Both the position numbers and the translations under genes were made by a program. A stretch of DNA of 64,000 bases from a virus, in IMG/VR virus record IMGVR_UViG_3300046804_005083, positions 53,153 to 117,152 of that record. One strand, given 5' to 3'. Below the pieces are notes generated by a model that did not search any database, was not told the origin of the DNA, and saw nothing but the letters and a program-made list of their open reading frames with translations. Positions 32,726-42,393 of this stretch are shown here, in pieces (position 1 is the stretch's first letter; every line of letters begins with the position of its first letter).

Positions 32726-35700
32726 ATGAGTCCACTATTAGGTGCTATCGGCGGAATTTCCGAATATAACTATAGAGGTAATTTTGATGATTGGCCAAAT
32801 CCTTTTATATTCGGAAATTTAGTTAATGTTGAACCTGGTTCAACTGTTGGAGTTTCTACAGTTATTACTGGAATTAATTATAAATCAATAGTAACAACTT
32901 CACCAGGTTCTCAAGTATCCGTCAGAAATATTATTGGAATAACTAGCATTTATTCTGGGGATAGTAATACACCTTCTTCAACTGCTACAGTTTCAATTGC
33001 AAAAAGCACTACTGAATTGGCAGTAGGAAAAAATATAAGAATTTTAAATACTTCAGATTCAACTTATAATGGAGTTTTTGTAGTTTCATCAGTCATTGAC
33101 TCTCCTTATGTAACTAGATTTACTTATGAACTGCCAGGAATCGCATCTACTGCTAGACCTGGAATAAGTACAGCAGAGTTTAATTATGAAGTTTATCCTT
33201 TTTCCGAAAGTGGATTAACCTATATTAGAAATGATCAAATATTAGAGGTAAGTCTTTCAACAACTTCTGGAAATAATGTTGATTTTGATAAGCAATACAG
33301 AACTACTGTAAAGGTAGGAAAAAGAACATCAGATTGGTCAGTTAGAACTAGATCAAAAGATTCTACTCCAGATCCATTTTTCTTCAGCAATTTAATTGAT
33401 TTAAATGTTGGAATTGCTACCACAAGCAATTCAATTACTTTAGCAGGACTTGAACCGGGAATTCCATCTTTTGCTTTTATTTCTTCCGGAATTGGATCGT
33501 TTAGTGTAAATGGTTCTGTAGGAGTAACTACGGCAAATGTAAATAATGGTGACATCATTTTTATGAATGAAGTCACCTCACAAAATTATTTGTCCACAAA
33601 AACTTCATTTATTACTGTTGGAACTTATACAACATCATTTAGTGTTACTACAAGAGCAGCAGATAGAACACTAAATCAATTTGCATTTAATACTTTAGTT
33701 AATGTTCCAATTAATCAAGATCAAGTTAGTATAACTACAAGTTTAACCGGTGCTGATAACAATATACCATTATCAGCATCTGTTTCTTCACCTGGACAAT
33801 TGCAGGTAAATTCCGATAACTATATTTCTGGATCTACAGAAGTCTTTAATGGAGATAATGTAAAATTAAAAATTCTAGGATCAACAATTAAAGAATATGG
33901 AACTACTTATTCGACATCTTTATCCATTTCTGGTGTAAGTAGTAGTTTTTTTGTTACAACAAGACCAAGACCAATAAAAACTTTTCCAGATCAATTTACA
34001 TTTACCGATATATTAAATGCCTCTCCAAATTCAACTGTTGAAAGTTCTTTAGTAACTCTTTCTGGAATGACAGTTGGAGTTGCAGATACTGGACTTGCAA
34101 CAATTACTGGTGGAGCAGAATTTAGAGTTTATAGAAATGGATCACTGATTCGTGATTATAATTCATCTTCATTTCCTGTAAAAAATTCTGACCAAATTCA
34201 ATTAAGAACTATTTCAGCAGGTGAAGGTTCAAGAATTCAACCAAAATTAACAGTTTCTGGAGTAGATACAAGACAGGTTATTAGTGGAGTAGAAGGTTCT
34301 ACAAGTGATACTTGGGATGTAATATCTAGATTTTTATCATGTAAGGTCAATCAAACGACATTTAATGCGGCATTGTCTACCGTATCTAATGCAAAAATTA
34401 GAGAACTTAAATCAACCAGTTTTACTGTTTCTGGATTAGATAATGGTTGCGATACTATTATTACAACATCAAATCCAGACTCTTATATTAGAAATCAAAA
34501 TGGAACTCAAGTAACATATTCACAACCTCTTGATATTAAAAATGGTGATGTGATTACCATTTACATGACTGCTTCGGCAGCATATAATACAAATAAATCA
34601 ACAACCATAGAATGCAAAAGAAGAAATGGTTCAGATTTAGTTTCTGGAACTTGGACAATTAGAACACAAGTTGAAGATAGATTACCAGATCCTTTTGATT
34701 TAATTTTTAGAAGTCTAAATGATATAACTCCTTGTACTTATCGTTCTACATTTGTAACAGAAAGTTTGTCTGGACTGTCTGAAGAAACTATAGTTCCAGC
34801 TTCTGTAACTTCAACAAATGGAACTGCACAAATTTCCAAAAATGGAGGAATATTTGGAACCTCTATTGATGGTGGAGTTAAAAACGGAGACAGAATTGAT
34901 ATTCGTCTAAAATCAAATTGCGAATATGGAGGATCTTGTGAATCTGCAACTGTTACTGTTGGAGAAAGATCTGAAGATTGGGTTCTATGTCCAGAGAAAA
35001 TTTCATTACCAACAGTAAATCTTCAAGCAAATTCAACTTCAATTAATTATGATGGATCAGTAACTTTAACTTGGACTTCTACATTTGCTGCTTCTGTTAG
35101 AAGCAGCAGTGGAACAGGATTTGTAGGTGTTGGATCTACTCAAGGAACTATCACTATTAATAATTTAAAAGCAAACACAACATATTCAATTACTGTAGAA
35201 AATTCTAAAGGTTATGCTACTTCTTCAGTTGATATCGTAGTTGCTCCAGAACCATCACCAACAGTAACTTTAAAAAATATTGATAAAACAACTATTGCGC
35301 CAATTTACACTGGGGTTAAAGAGGGAATTTATGCAAATGGACAATATATTTTTATTGGCGGATATGATCCTTATATTTTTGATCCATATGCTTATATTCC
35401 AGGGAAATCATATATTTTTATAAGTAATAATGGATTTTCTTGGGAAGTTATTTCTACAAATATTAGTGACTTACTATATGATGTATCATATAGTTCCGGA
35501 TCTACATTTGTATCTGTTGGTAGTAGAGGGACAATAGTAAAAACTACGGATAATTGGAAAACAATTACAAATCATTCTATTGCATTTGAAGGAGATTTTC
35601 CATCGGTTACTTATGGTAATGGAAAATTTATAGCAATTACTCGTATAAGAAATCAATATGTATATACGTCTACGGATGGAGCAACCTGGGTAAAACAAAC

Positions 35701-38155
35701 TATAGGAGGATCATCAAATCTTTCTCAATCGGGTAGATATTTTAGAAAAATTAGATTTTTAAATGGAAATTTTTATCTTTTGACAAATAAAGACTCTTCC
35801 GATGCAAAAATTTATAGAAGTTCTGATGGACTCTCTTGGACTGAGGTGTTTAGTTATAACAATACTGCGACTTATTATTTAAATGATATTAGTTATGATG
35901 GAAACGTTTATATTGCCGTAGGAGGAGGATCCAGTTCTAATTCTGGATTAATTGTAAGAAGTATTGATGGAATTAATTGGAATATTGTCGCACAAGTTTC
36001 AAACATATATGAATCATTTAATCACGTTAAGTCTGATGGAAGTTTGATCATTGCACAAACATCTTCTGGAAATGTATTAATACCTTATTATACAAGTAGT
36101 GATGGTGGTATTTCTTGGATAAGAAGAACTAGTCAAATATCAGATCTTTATTCTACACGACTTTGTGGACCCATAATTTTTGATGGAACTAGATTTATAT
36201 CTATGGGTGGTAGTCCTACACATTCATTTATTTGTAAAACTACCATTAATGGAACAAGTTGGGACTTTACTGGACAATCTGTAAGATACAAACTTAGCAG
36301 TAGTACTTCTCTGTATTCTCCATTAGATAGTTTAAATAGAAGTTTTAGTATTGCGGTCAACAATCTCAATACAGGAACAGTATCTACCAGTTTAATTGAA
36401 GGAAATTATTATAGAATCAGATCTGGAATGTATGATTATCAAATTAATACAAAAACCTCTGATGGTTCTTTTGCAGCATCAACTTCAATTTATACAGGTT
36501 CATCCGATTTAGTTTGGTCTTCTATTAATTCAACTTCTGTAGTATCCACTTCAGGTTCCGGATTTACTAATATAACTGCACTAAATGGAACTACTACAGT
36601 ATCCCCAAGACAAACAACTGATTATTCTATAACTGTACAAAATTCTTCTGGAGTAAAGGCAACAGCATCAACTACTATCTTTATTGCTGGTACAACACCA
36701 TCCCCTACACCTACACCATCCCCTACACCTACACCTACGGTAGTACTAAGTTCAAATACAACATCAATAGAAAGAGGTGGTTCTGTCACATTAACTTGGT
36801 CTTCTGCTAATTCAACATCTATAAGTTCATACACTGGATTTGGATTTATTCCAACGTCAACTTCTGGTTCAGTGACTGTAAACAATATTACGCAAAATAC
36901 GTCTTATAGTATTACAGTAACTGGACCAGGTGGAACAGTAACATCTAATACTATTTCTGTAGCAATTAAAGCACCAACAATTACTTTAAGTGCCAGTCCA
37001 ACAACAGTTAATTATAATGGATCAACAACATTAACTTGGTCCTCCACTAATGCAACATCGGTAGATTCTTCAAACTTTGGCGCTTCATCGGTCGGGGGAA
37101 GTTTAACATTATCCAATTTAACTACTACAACTTCATCATTTTCTGCTCAAACTTATTCTATAACAGTAAGAGGTCCAGGAGGAACTGCAACTGCTTCTGT
37201 AGATGTAAATATTTTACCCCCACCTCCTTCGGTAACACTTACCGCATCTCAAACTTCAATTCCTTATAATGGATCTGTCACTTTAACTTGGACTGCTTCT
37301 AGAGGAATTAGTGGAACTTCAAACTTTACATCAATTGGTTTATCAAATTTAAATGGAGGATCTGTAACTCTAAACAATTTAACAACCAGTAAAAATTATT
37401 ATGTCACAATTTATGGAATTGGAGGACAATCCACAACTGCATCAGTGGACATAACAGTTTTACCACAACCACCAACAGTAAATCTTTGTGCTACAAATGG
37501 TGGCGATGGATTAATGGCACAATCAACAACTTGCACCTCCACAAAAACTGTCGGATATGCTGCTCAAGTTAGTTTGTCATGGACTTCAACAAATGCAACT
37601 TCTGTAGTGTCAACATCAGGAAAATCATTTACCGGAATAACAGCAGTAAATGGAGGATTTTCTCTCCCATATTCATATACAAGTGAAGAAACATATTCAA
37701 TTACTGTTTCTGGACCTGGAGGAACTGCTACTGATTCTATAAAGATCACTCCTACAGCATGTACTCCAAATACAGGAAATAATACTTTCTCCAATTATAA
37801 ATTAGGAACAGTAATTTATAATAATGGATCTAAAGATACTCTAGCAATATATCATACTTCATCTACATCATATGCCATTTCCACTAAACTCACAAATAAA
37901 CCAACCTTTACCTTTGACCAGGTTCAAACCTATATCTCAAATTATTATCGTAACAATTTAGGAAGACCTGTTGATATTAATGATCTTTCAAATTGGGTCA
38001 CATTCTTCAATACAAGTTCTTATACATCTTTATCACAATTAGATGCTGACATTTTAAATAATTATAATAATGTAACTAAAGAAGCACAAAAAGTTTCTGC
38101 AAGTGGAGGAAGAAAAGGAGTTTATGATACTTGTGATAATATTTGGACTCTATAA
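32726..38155 (+). CDS. giant adhesin-like virion protein with Ig-like repeats and a BNR-type block
   Basis: A 1809-residue protein. Residues about 1-740 contain repeated phage-type beta domains (VNVEPGSTVGVST, DRTLNQFAFNTLVNVP, DQFTFTDILNASPNS). Residues about 755-845 and about 1330-1680 are Ig-like repeats with the pattern TVxLxxxxTSIxYxGSVTLTW and YSITVxGPGGTATxS. Between them (about 850-1210) lies a sialidase-like BNR block (IFISNNGFSWEV, VYTSTDGATWVKQ, YRSSDGLSWTEV, TSSDGGISWIRR). A PTPSP linker follows near residue 1325. The last 70 residues (YYRNNLGRPVDINDLSNWVT) resemble DUF4214. Such architecture suits carbohydrate binding at the host surface. Confidence 0.65.
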   Translation: MSPLLGAIGGISEYNYRGNFDDWPNPFIFGNLVNVEPGSTVGVSTVITGINYKSIVTTSPGSQVSVRNIIGITSIYSGDSNTPSSTATVSIAKSTTELAVGKNIRILNTSDSTYNGVFVVSSVIDSPYVTRFTYELPGIASTARPGISTAEFNYEVYPFSESGLTYIRNDQILEVSLSTTSGNNVDFDKQYRTTVKVGKRTSDWSVRTRSKDSTPDPFFFSNLIDLNVGIATTSNSITLAGLEPGIPSFAFISSGIGSFSVNGSVGVTTANVNNGDIIFMNEVTSQNYLSTKTSFITVGTYTTSFSVTTRAADRTLNQFAFNTLVNVPINQDQVSITTSLTGADNNIPLSASVSSPGQLQVNSDNYISGSTEVFNGDNVKLKILGSTIKEYGTTYSTSLSISGVSSSFFVTTRPRPIKTFPDQFTFTDILNASPNSTVESSLVTLSGMTVGVADTGLATITGGAEFRVYRNGSLIRDYNSSSFPVKNSDQIQLRTISAGEGSRIQPKLTVSGVDTRQVISGVEGSTSDTWDVISRFLSCKVNQTTFNAALSTVSNAKIRELKSTSFTVSGLDNGCDTIITTSNPDSYIRNQNGTQVTYSQPLDIKNGDVITIYMTASAAYNTNKSTTIECKRRNGSDLVSGTWTIRTQVEDRLPDPFDLIFRSLNDITPCTYRSTFVTESLSGLSEETIVPASVTSTNGTAQISKNGGIFGTSIDGGVKNGDRIDIRLKSNCEYGGSCESATVTVGERSEDWVLCPEKISLPTVNLQANSTSINYDGSVTLTWTSTFAASVRSSSGTGFVGVGSTQGTITINNLKANTTYSITVENSKGYATSSVDIVVAPEPSPTVTLKNIDKTTIAPIYTGVKEGIYANGQYIFIGGYDPYIFDPYAYIPGKSYIFISNNGFSWEVISTNISDLLYDVSYSSGSTFVSVGSRGTIVKTTDNWKTITNHSIAFEGDFPSVTYGNGKFIAITRIRNQYVYTSTDGATWVKQTIGGSSNLSQSGRYFRKIRFLNGNFYLLTNKDSSDAKIYRSSDGLSWTEVFSYNNTATYYLNDISYDGNVYIAVGGGSSSNSGLIVRSIDGINWNIVAQVSNIYESFNHVKSDGSLIIAQTSSGNVLIPYYTSSDGGISWIRRTSQISDLYSTRLCGPIIFDGTRFISMGGSPTHSFICKTTINGTSWDFTGQSVRYKLSSSTSLYSPLDSLNRSFSIAVNNLNTGTVSTSLIEGNYYRIRSGMYDYQINTKTSDGSFAASTSIYTGSSDLVWSSINSTSVVSTSGSGFTNITALNGTTTVSPRQTTDYSITVQNSSGVKATASTTIFIAGTTPSPTPTPSPTPTPTVVLSSNTTSIERGGSVTLTWSSANSTSISSYTGFGFIPTSTSGSVTVNNITQNTSYSITVTGPGGTVTSNTISVAIKAPTITLSASPTTVNYNGSTTLTWSSTNATSVDSSNFGASSVGGSLTLSNLTTTTSSFSAQTYSITVRGPGGTATASVDVNILPPPPSVTLTASQTSIPYNGSVTLTWTASRGISGTSNFTSIGLSNLNGGSVTLNNLTTSKNYYVTIYGIGGQSTTASVDITVLPQPPTVNLCATNGGDGLMAQSTTCTSTKTVGYAAQVSLSWTSTNATSVVSTSGKSFTGITAVNGGFSLPYSYTSEETYSITVSGPGGTATDSIKITPTACTPNTGNNTFSNYKLGTVIYNNGSKDTLAIYHTSSTSYAISTKLTNKPTFTFDQVQTYISNYYRNNLGRPVDINDLSNWVTFFNTSSYTSLSQLDADILNNYNNVTKEAQKVSASGGRKGVYDTCDNIWTL

Positions 38156-38158
38156 ATA
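38151..38158 (+). promoter_or_regulatory. late promoter (exact consensus)
   Basis: TATAAATA overlaps the stop codon of the upstream giant gene (TAA within 38153-38155) and lies 30 bases before the ATG at 38189. Confidence 0.75.
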
Positions 38159-38188
38159 GTTAAAACTTAGGGTGGATAGGGAAACCCA

Positions 38189-38827
38189 ATGGCATCTATT
38201 AACAAAAATTTTGTAGTTAAGAATGGCATTGAAGTTGGAAGTAATTTAATATTTGGAAATAATTTAACTGGAAGAGTTGGAATAGGAACAACAAATCCAG
38301 TAGAAGATGTTGATTTATTTGGAACTACTGCAGTTGATGATTTAATCATTTCCGGCACAGTAAGTGCTGGTAGTACCATAGGCAAATCAAATCAATATTT
38401 AAGGGCAACTGGAACTGGAGTAACTTGGACAGACTTTCCAAGTTTAAGAACTGGATTTACTACAACTGCTTTAGGAAATCAAACCACCTTCACATCAACT
38501 GGTTTTTCATATACACCAGGAATCATTGATGTTTATGTAAATGGAGCAAGATTGAGAGGAAATGGTTTATCAGATATTTCTGAATTTTCTGCTACAGATG
38601 GAAGCACAGTTACATTACAAAATCCTTGCTTTGGTGGAGAAACTGTAGATGTATTTGGATATTCAGGAATTAGTGCAGCACAAATGGATGGTGTTGCTGG
38701 AATCGTAACAGCAACTCAAGGTTTTATTAGTATTGCAAATACTTCTCCTGTTCAAATTTTAGTTTCTGCCAATATATTAACATTTAATGTTGTTGGCATT
38801 GGAAGTACCTCTTTAACTTTATATTGA
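38189..38827 (+). CDS. tail-fibre-like structural protein
   Basis: A 212-residue protein starting MASINKNFVVKNGIEVGSNL, the usual N-terminus of T4-like cyanophage fibre proteins. VGIGTTNPVEDVDLFGTTAV follows, a fibre shaft motif, then SAGSTIGKSNQYLRATGTGV. The second half (YTPGIIDVYVNGARLRGNGL, then VDVFGYSGISAA) is a compact beta domain found in marine phage fibres. It probably forms a fibre segment or an adaptor for the larger collagen-like fibre downstream. Late boxes flank it on both sides. Confidence 0.65.
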   Translation: MASINKNFVVKNGIEVGSNLIFGNNLTGRVGIGTTNPVEDVDLFGTTAVDDLIISGTVSAGSTIGKSNQYLRATGTGVTWTDFPSLRTGFTTTALGNQTTFTSTGFSYTPGIIDVYVNGARLRGNGLSDISEFSATDGSTVTLQNPCFGGETVDVFGYSGISAAQMDGVAGIVTATQGFISIANTSPVQILVSANILTFNVVGIGSTSLTLY

Positions 38828-38833
38828 TAAATA
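38826..38833 (+). promoter_or_regulatory. late promoter box
   Basis: GATAAATA overlaps the TGA stop of the preceding gene and lies 20 bases before the ATG at 38854. Confidence 0.55.
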
Positions 38834-38853
38834 ATTAAAAATCCTCAAGACAA

Positions 38854-39186
38854 ATGGCAGTTTCAGCAGTTAATATTGTCATAGAACAAGGCACTGATTA
38901 TCAAGAAGTTTTTACTGTAAACAATCCAGATGGAACTCCATTAGATCTTACGGGATACACTGGAGCAGCAAAAATTCGCAAGTTTCCAGAGTCAACAACA
39001 TCTACTTCATTTAGTGTCGGTATTGTGTCTACTGCAGGACAAGTTGTAGTTTCACTTGCAAATACAGTCACCGATGACTTAAAGGGTGGAAGATATTATT
39101 ATGATATAATAATTACTTCTTCTGTTGGTAAAAAAACTAAAGTCGTTGATGGAATGGTGCTTGTAAATCCTAGTGAGTCAATCTAG
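38854..39186 (+). CDS. BppU-like fibre/baseplate connector protein
   Basis: A 110-residue beta-sandwich protein, with IVIEQGTDYQEVFTVNNPDG, then TPLDLTGYTGAAKIRK and LKGGRYYYDIIITSSVGKKT. This pattern (QGTD...F.V...G.PLDLTGYT...I) is shared with the N-terminal domain of the BppU baseplate protein of lactococcal phages and with many fibre adaptors. It probably links a receptor-binding fibre to the baseplate. The next gene encodes the collagen-like fibre. A tandem 13-base duplication forms its stop codon. Confidence 0.68.
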   Translation: MAVSAVNIVIEQGTDYQEVFTVNNPDGTPLDLTGYTGAAKIRKFPESTTSTSFSVGIVSTAGQVVVSLANTVTDDLKGGRYYYDIIITSSVGKKTKVVDGMVLVNPSESI

Positions 39187-39196
39187 TGAGTCAATC
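39171..39196 (+). repeat. tandem 13-base duplication at a gene junction
   Basis: TAGTGAGTCAATC occurs twice head to tail. The first copy encodes the last residues (SESI); the second begins with the TAG stop and leads to the ATG at 39199. A recent duplication or slippage event is likely. Confidence 0.75.
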
Positions 39197-39198
39197 TA

Positions 39199-42100
39199 AT
39201 GAGTTATAACGTAACAGTAGGATATACTCCTTCTCTCAAAGTTTCAAGAGAAGCAGCTGGTTTGCAAGGAACTCAGGGAACAACCGGTTCTCAAGGAATT
39301 GGTGGTTATATTGGTGCTGATGGATCTCAAGGAACTCAAGGAACTCAAGGGACTCAAGGGACCACAGGATCTCAAGGGGCTCAAGGATCTCAAGGAACTC
39401 AAGGAACCACAGGATCTCAAGGAACACAAGGAACCACAGGATCTCAAGGAACACAAGGAACCACAGGATCTCAAGGAACTCAGGGGACCACAGGATCTCA
39501 AGGAACTCAAGGGACTCAAGGAACACAAGGAACCACAGGATCTCAAGGAACACAAGGAACCACAGGATCTCAAGGAACACAAGGAACCACAGGATCTCAA
39601 GGAACACAAGGAACCACAGGATCTCAAGGAACACAAGGAACCACAGGATCTCAAGGAACTCAGGGGACCACAGGATCTCAAGGTATTCAAGGAACCACAG
39701 GAACCACAGGATCTCAAGGTATTCAAGGAACCACAGGAACCACAGGATCTCAAGGTATTCAAGGAACCACAGGAACCACAGGATCTCAAGGTATTCAAGG
39801 AACCACAGGATCTCAAGGTATTCAAGGAACCACAGGATCTCAAGGTATTCAAGGAACCACAGGAACCACAGGAACCACAGGATCTCAAGGTGCTACGGGT
39901 TCTCAAGGTTCAACAGGTTCTCAAGGAACACAAGGTATTTACGGTCCAGTAGCAGGTTCTGCTAATCAAGTTGTTTACAAGGATGGATCTAATAATCCAG
40001 CTGGATCTGGTAATTTAACATTTGATGGAACTAATCTTTATGTTGCAGGAAACATAACAGTTGGTGGAACATCTTCATATATTATATCTAATCAACTTAA
40101 TGTTGCAGATAAAGATATAGTAGTTGGATACACTACTAATGCTTTTGGTGTTGATGTTTCTACAGATACAACTGCAAATACTGGTGGTATTGCAGTTGCT
40201 TCTACCATAGGAACTCCACTAGTTAGCTTTAACTCTGGAGGAGAAATTACTCCAGATACTTATAAGCAACTAATGTGGTTTAAGGCTGGTACTTTTACTG
40301 GATTAAACACGGATGCCTGGGCATTCAACTATGCTCTTGGTATTGGAACTTTACAAATTCCAAATGGAGTAAGACTTGCTGTAGGTGGAATGCAAGTTAC
40401 TGATTCAACAGTAAGCACTCCACAATTGAGTATTTCTGGTCTTTCTACTTTTGGAAATACCATTAAACTTAATGCTGGAATACTTGATTTTTATAGTAAT
40501 GTAGGCACTGCAGGATCAATTTTAATTTCTACTGGTGCTGGAGTTTCTTGGACAACTCCTTATGCTGCCGGATTACAAGGTGTTCAAGGTACACAAGGTC
40601 TTCAGGGAACTCAAGGTACTCAAGGTTCAACAGGTTCTCAAGGAGCCACTGGAACTCAAGGTGCTACAGGTTCTCAAGGTGCTACAGGTTCTCAAGGAAC
40701 TTTAGGTTCTCAAGGAGCCACTGGAACTCAAGGTGCTACAGGTTCTCAGGGTGCTACAGGTTCTCAAGGAACTTTAGGTTCTCAAGGAGCCACTGGAACT
40801 CAAGGTGCTACAGGTTCTCAAGGAACTTTAGGTTCTCAAGGAGCCACTGGAACTCAAGGTGCTACAGGTTCTCAAGGTGCTACAGGTTCTCAAGGAACTT
40901 TAGGTTCTCAAGGAACTTTAGGTTCTCAAGGAACTTTAGGTTCTCAAGGAGCCACTGGATCTCAGGGTTCAACAGGTTCTCAAGGTTCAACAGGTGCTCA
41001 AGGAGCCACTGGATCTCAAGGTTCAACAGGTTCTCAAGGAACTTTAGGTTCTCAAGGAGCCACTGGATCTCAGGGTTCAACAGGTTCTCAAGGTTCAACA
41101 GGTGCTCAAGGAGCCACTGGATCTCAAGGTTCAACAGGTTCTCAAGGAACTTTAGGTTCTCAAGGAACTTTAGGTTCTCAGGGTTCAACAGGTTCTCAAG
41201 GAACCACTGGAACTCAAGGTACTCAAGGAACTCAAGGTACAACAGGTCCAGTAGCAGGTTCTGCTAATCAAGTCGTTTATAAAGATTCATCTAATAATCC
41301 TGCAGGTTCTAATAATTTTACTTTTAATGGAACATCAGTTGGCATTGGTACTACAAATCCAACCTCAAAACTTTATGTTGTTGGTGATACTTATATTACT
41401 GGTATTTTAACTGCTAATAGAATTATAAGTTCTCTTTATGGTGAATTTACTGGTGGATCTGTTTCTGGTTCAAGTATTGTAGGAACTTCACTTTCAATAT
41501 CTGGAATTTCTACTTTAGGAACCGTTCAAATTTCTTCTGGAATCGTAACAGCAACTACTGGAGTTGTTACTTATTATGGAGATGGTTCTAAATTATCTGG
41601 AATTTCTGCAAGTGCAGTAGTTGATGGATTTAATACTGGAATTACAAGTTCAGTAAGAATTCTTCCATTATCTTATGAAACTACTGTATTTACATTTCCA
41701 TCAACAGCAGGAAAACAATATGTGATTGAAAGTATTAATGTTGCAAACGTAGATACATCTGTTGGTGTAGGAACAACAGTGAATATTATTGCATCAATTC
41801 AAGATTCAACTGCAGAGCAAACATACATTGCTTATAATGTTCCTGTTGTAAATGGTGGTTTGATTGAACTGTTAAAAAATCCAATGGTTGCTGGTCCAAG
41901 TGATGTTATTAAAATGTGGGCCACAAACTCAGGTTATGTTGGAGTAAATAGTTCAGTTGAAGTTTATATAAACTATAGTGAATATACAAGCACAAGATAT
42001 ATTAGAGATTATTCTTCTACAGTTTCAATTGCAACAACAGACTTAACAACGGTTTATACATCAACTACTTACCCAACAACAATTCAAAGTATTCACTTAA

Positions 42101-42315
42101 CAAATAGAACAGATATTGGTGATTATCCAGTTTCTGTTACCATTACAAATGGAACATCAACCACATATCTTGCAAGAGACTTAATTATACCAAGATATTC
42201 AACTGTTGATATTTTAGATCGTCCAAAGAGAGTTGAACTTAATGGAACTATTGGTATTAAAGTTGGACAGACATCAACAATTGATGTGATTATTGCCGGT
42301 AAGCAAATTGTTTAG
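39199..42315 (+). CDS. collagen-like tail fibre protein
   Basis: A 1038-residue fibre. It has a short N-terminus (MSYNVTVGYTPSLKVSREAA), a first collagen-like Gly-X-Y block (residues about 20-250), and a globular segment beginning GPVAGSANQVVYKDGSNNPA (about 250-455). A second Gly-X-Y block follows (about 457-683), and then a similar GPVAGSANQVVYKDSSNNPA segment leading to the beta-rich tip (about 690-1038). The collagen units (GTQGTTGSQ, GATGSQGTL) almost lack proline. Long trimeric rods with two knob modules are the expected structure. Parallel duplication of rod plus linker is visible. It follows the BppU-like adaptor. Confidence 0.75.
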   Translation: MSYNVTVGYTPSLKVSREAAGLQGTQGTTGSQGIGGYIGADGSQGTQGTQGTQGTTGSQGAQGSQGTQGTTGSQGTQGTTGSQGTQGTTGSQGTQGTTGSQGTQGTQGTQGTTGSQGTQGTTGSQGTQGTTGSQGTQGTTGSQGTQGTTGSQGTQGTTGSQGIQGTTGTTGSQGIQGTTGTTGSQGIQGTTGTTGSQGIQGTTGSQGIQGTTGSQGIQGTTGTTGTTGSQGATGSQGSTGSQGTQGIYGPVAGSANQVVYKDGSNNPAGSGNLTFDGTNLYVAGNITVGGTSSYIISNQLNVADKDIVVGYTTNAFGVDVSTDTTANTGGIAVASTIGTPLVSFNSGGEITPDTYKQLMWFKAGTFTGLNTDAWAFNYALGIGTLQIPNGVRLAVGGMQVTDSTVSTPQLSISGLSTFGNTIKLNAGILDFYSNVGTAGSILISTGAGVSWTTPYAAGLQGVQGTQGLQGTQGTQGSTGSQGATGTQGATGSQGATGSQGTLGSQGATGTQGATGSQGATGSQGTLGSQGATGTQGATGSQGTLGSQGATGTQGATGSQGATGSQGTLGSQGTLGSQGTLGSQGATGSQGSTGSQGSTGAQGATGSQGSTGSQGTLGSQGATGSQGSTGSQGSTGAQGATGSQGSTGSQGTLGSQGTLGSQGSTGSQGTTGTQGTQGTQGTTGPVAGSANQVVYKDSSNNPAGSNNFTFNGTSVGIGTTNPTSKLYVVGDTYITGILTANRIISSLYGEFTGGSVSGSSIVGTSLSISGISTLGTVQISSGIVTATTGVVTYYGDGSKLSGISASAVVDGFNTGITSSVRILPLSYETTVFTFPSTAGKQYVIESINVANVDTSVGVGTTVNIIASIQDSTAEQTYIAYNVPVVNGGLIELLKNPMVAGPSDVIKMWATNSGYVGVNSSVEVYINYSEYTSTRYIRDYSSTVSIATTDLTTVYTSTTYPTTIQSIHLTNRTDIGDYPVSVTITNGTSTTYLARDLIIPRYSTVDILDRPKRVELNGTIGIKVGQTSTIDVIIAGKQIV
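39256..39948 (+). repeat. collagen-like coding repeat block 1
   Basis: Tandem in-frame units, mostly 27 bases (encoding GTQGTTGSQ) and 18-27-base variants with GIQGTTGTT. Copies are nearly identical at the DNA level, and the period is a multiple of three, so length changes by slippage or recombination keep the frame. Confidence 0.85.
40572..41247 (+). repeat. collagen-like coding repeat block 2
   Basis: Second Gly-X-Y block in the same gene, with units such as GATGSQ, GTLGSQ, GSTGSQ and GSTGAQ. A longer sub-block of about 126 bases (around 40951-41077 and 41058-41184) is itself duplicated almost exactly. Confidence 0.8.
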
Positions 42316-42329
42316 TGAGGTAATAAGAA

Positions 42330-42368
42330 ATGAGTATTCGTGAAGATGTATTTGGATTACCACAATAA
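42330..42368 (+). CDS. 12-residue mini-ORF MSIREDVFGLPQ
   Basis: A 13-codon ORF with a good ribosome-binding sequence (GAGGT 10 bases upstream) between the collagen-like fibre and the glycosyltransferase. Its last residues, GLPQ, and the DNA around its stop are the same as the end of the kelch-like gene at 47906 (a 19-base identity). It may be a remnant of a lost fibre gene or a leader peptide; the former is my preference. Confidence 0.35.
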   Translation: MSIREDVFGLPQ

Positions 42369-42371
42369 ATA
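42364..42371 (+). promoter_or_regulatory. late promoter box
   Basis: AATAAATA, 22 bases before the ATG at 42394, inside the 19-base segment repeated at 47892-47910. Confidence 0.55.
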
Positions 42372-42393
42372 CCTCAAACACACATAAAACATT

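Noticed and set aside
39236-39952. Long open frames on the minus strand and in another + frame across the collagen-like block (about 130-220 codons)
   Set aside because: The repeat period is a multiple of three and contains no stop in these frames, so they stay open by composition. They have low-complexity products and no ribosome site.
40548-41267. A 239-codon + strand frame inside the second collagen-like block
   Set aside because: It is a shadow of the repeat coding frame, an Arg/Ser/Phe repeat with no start context.
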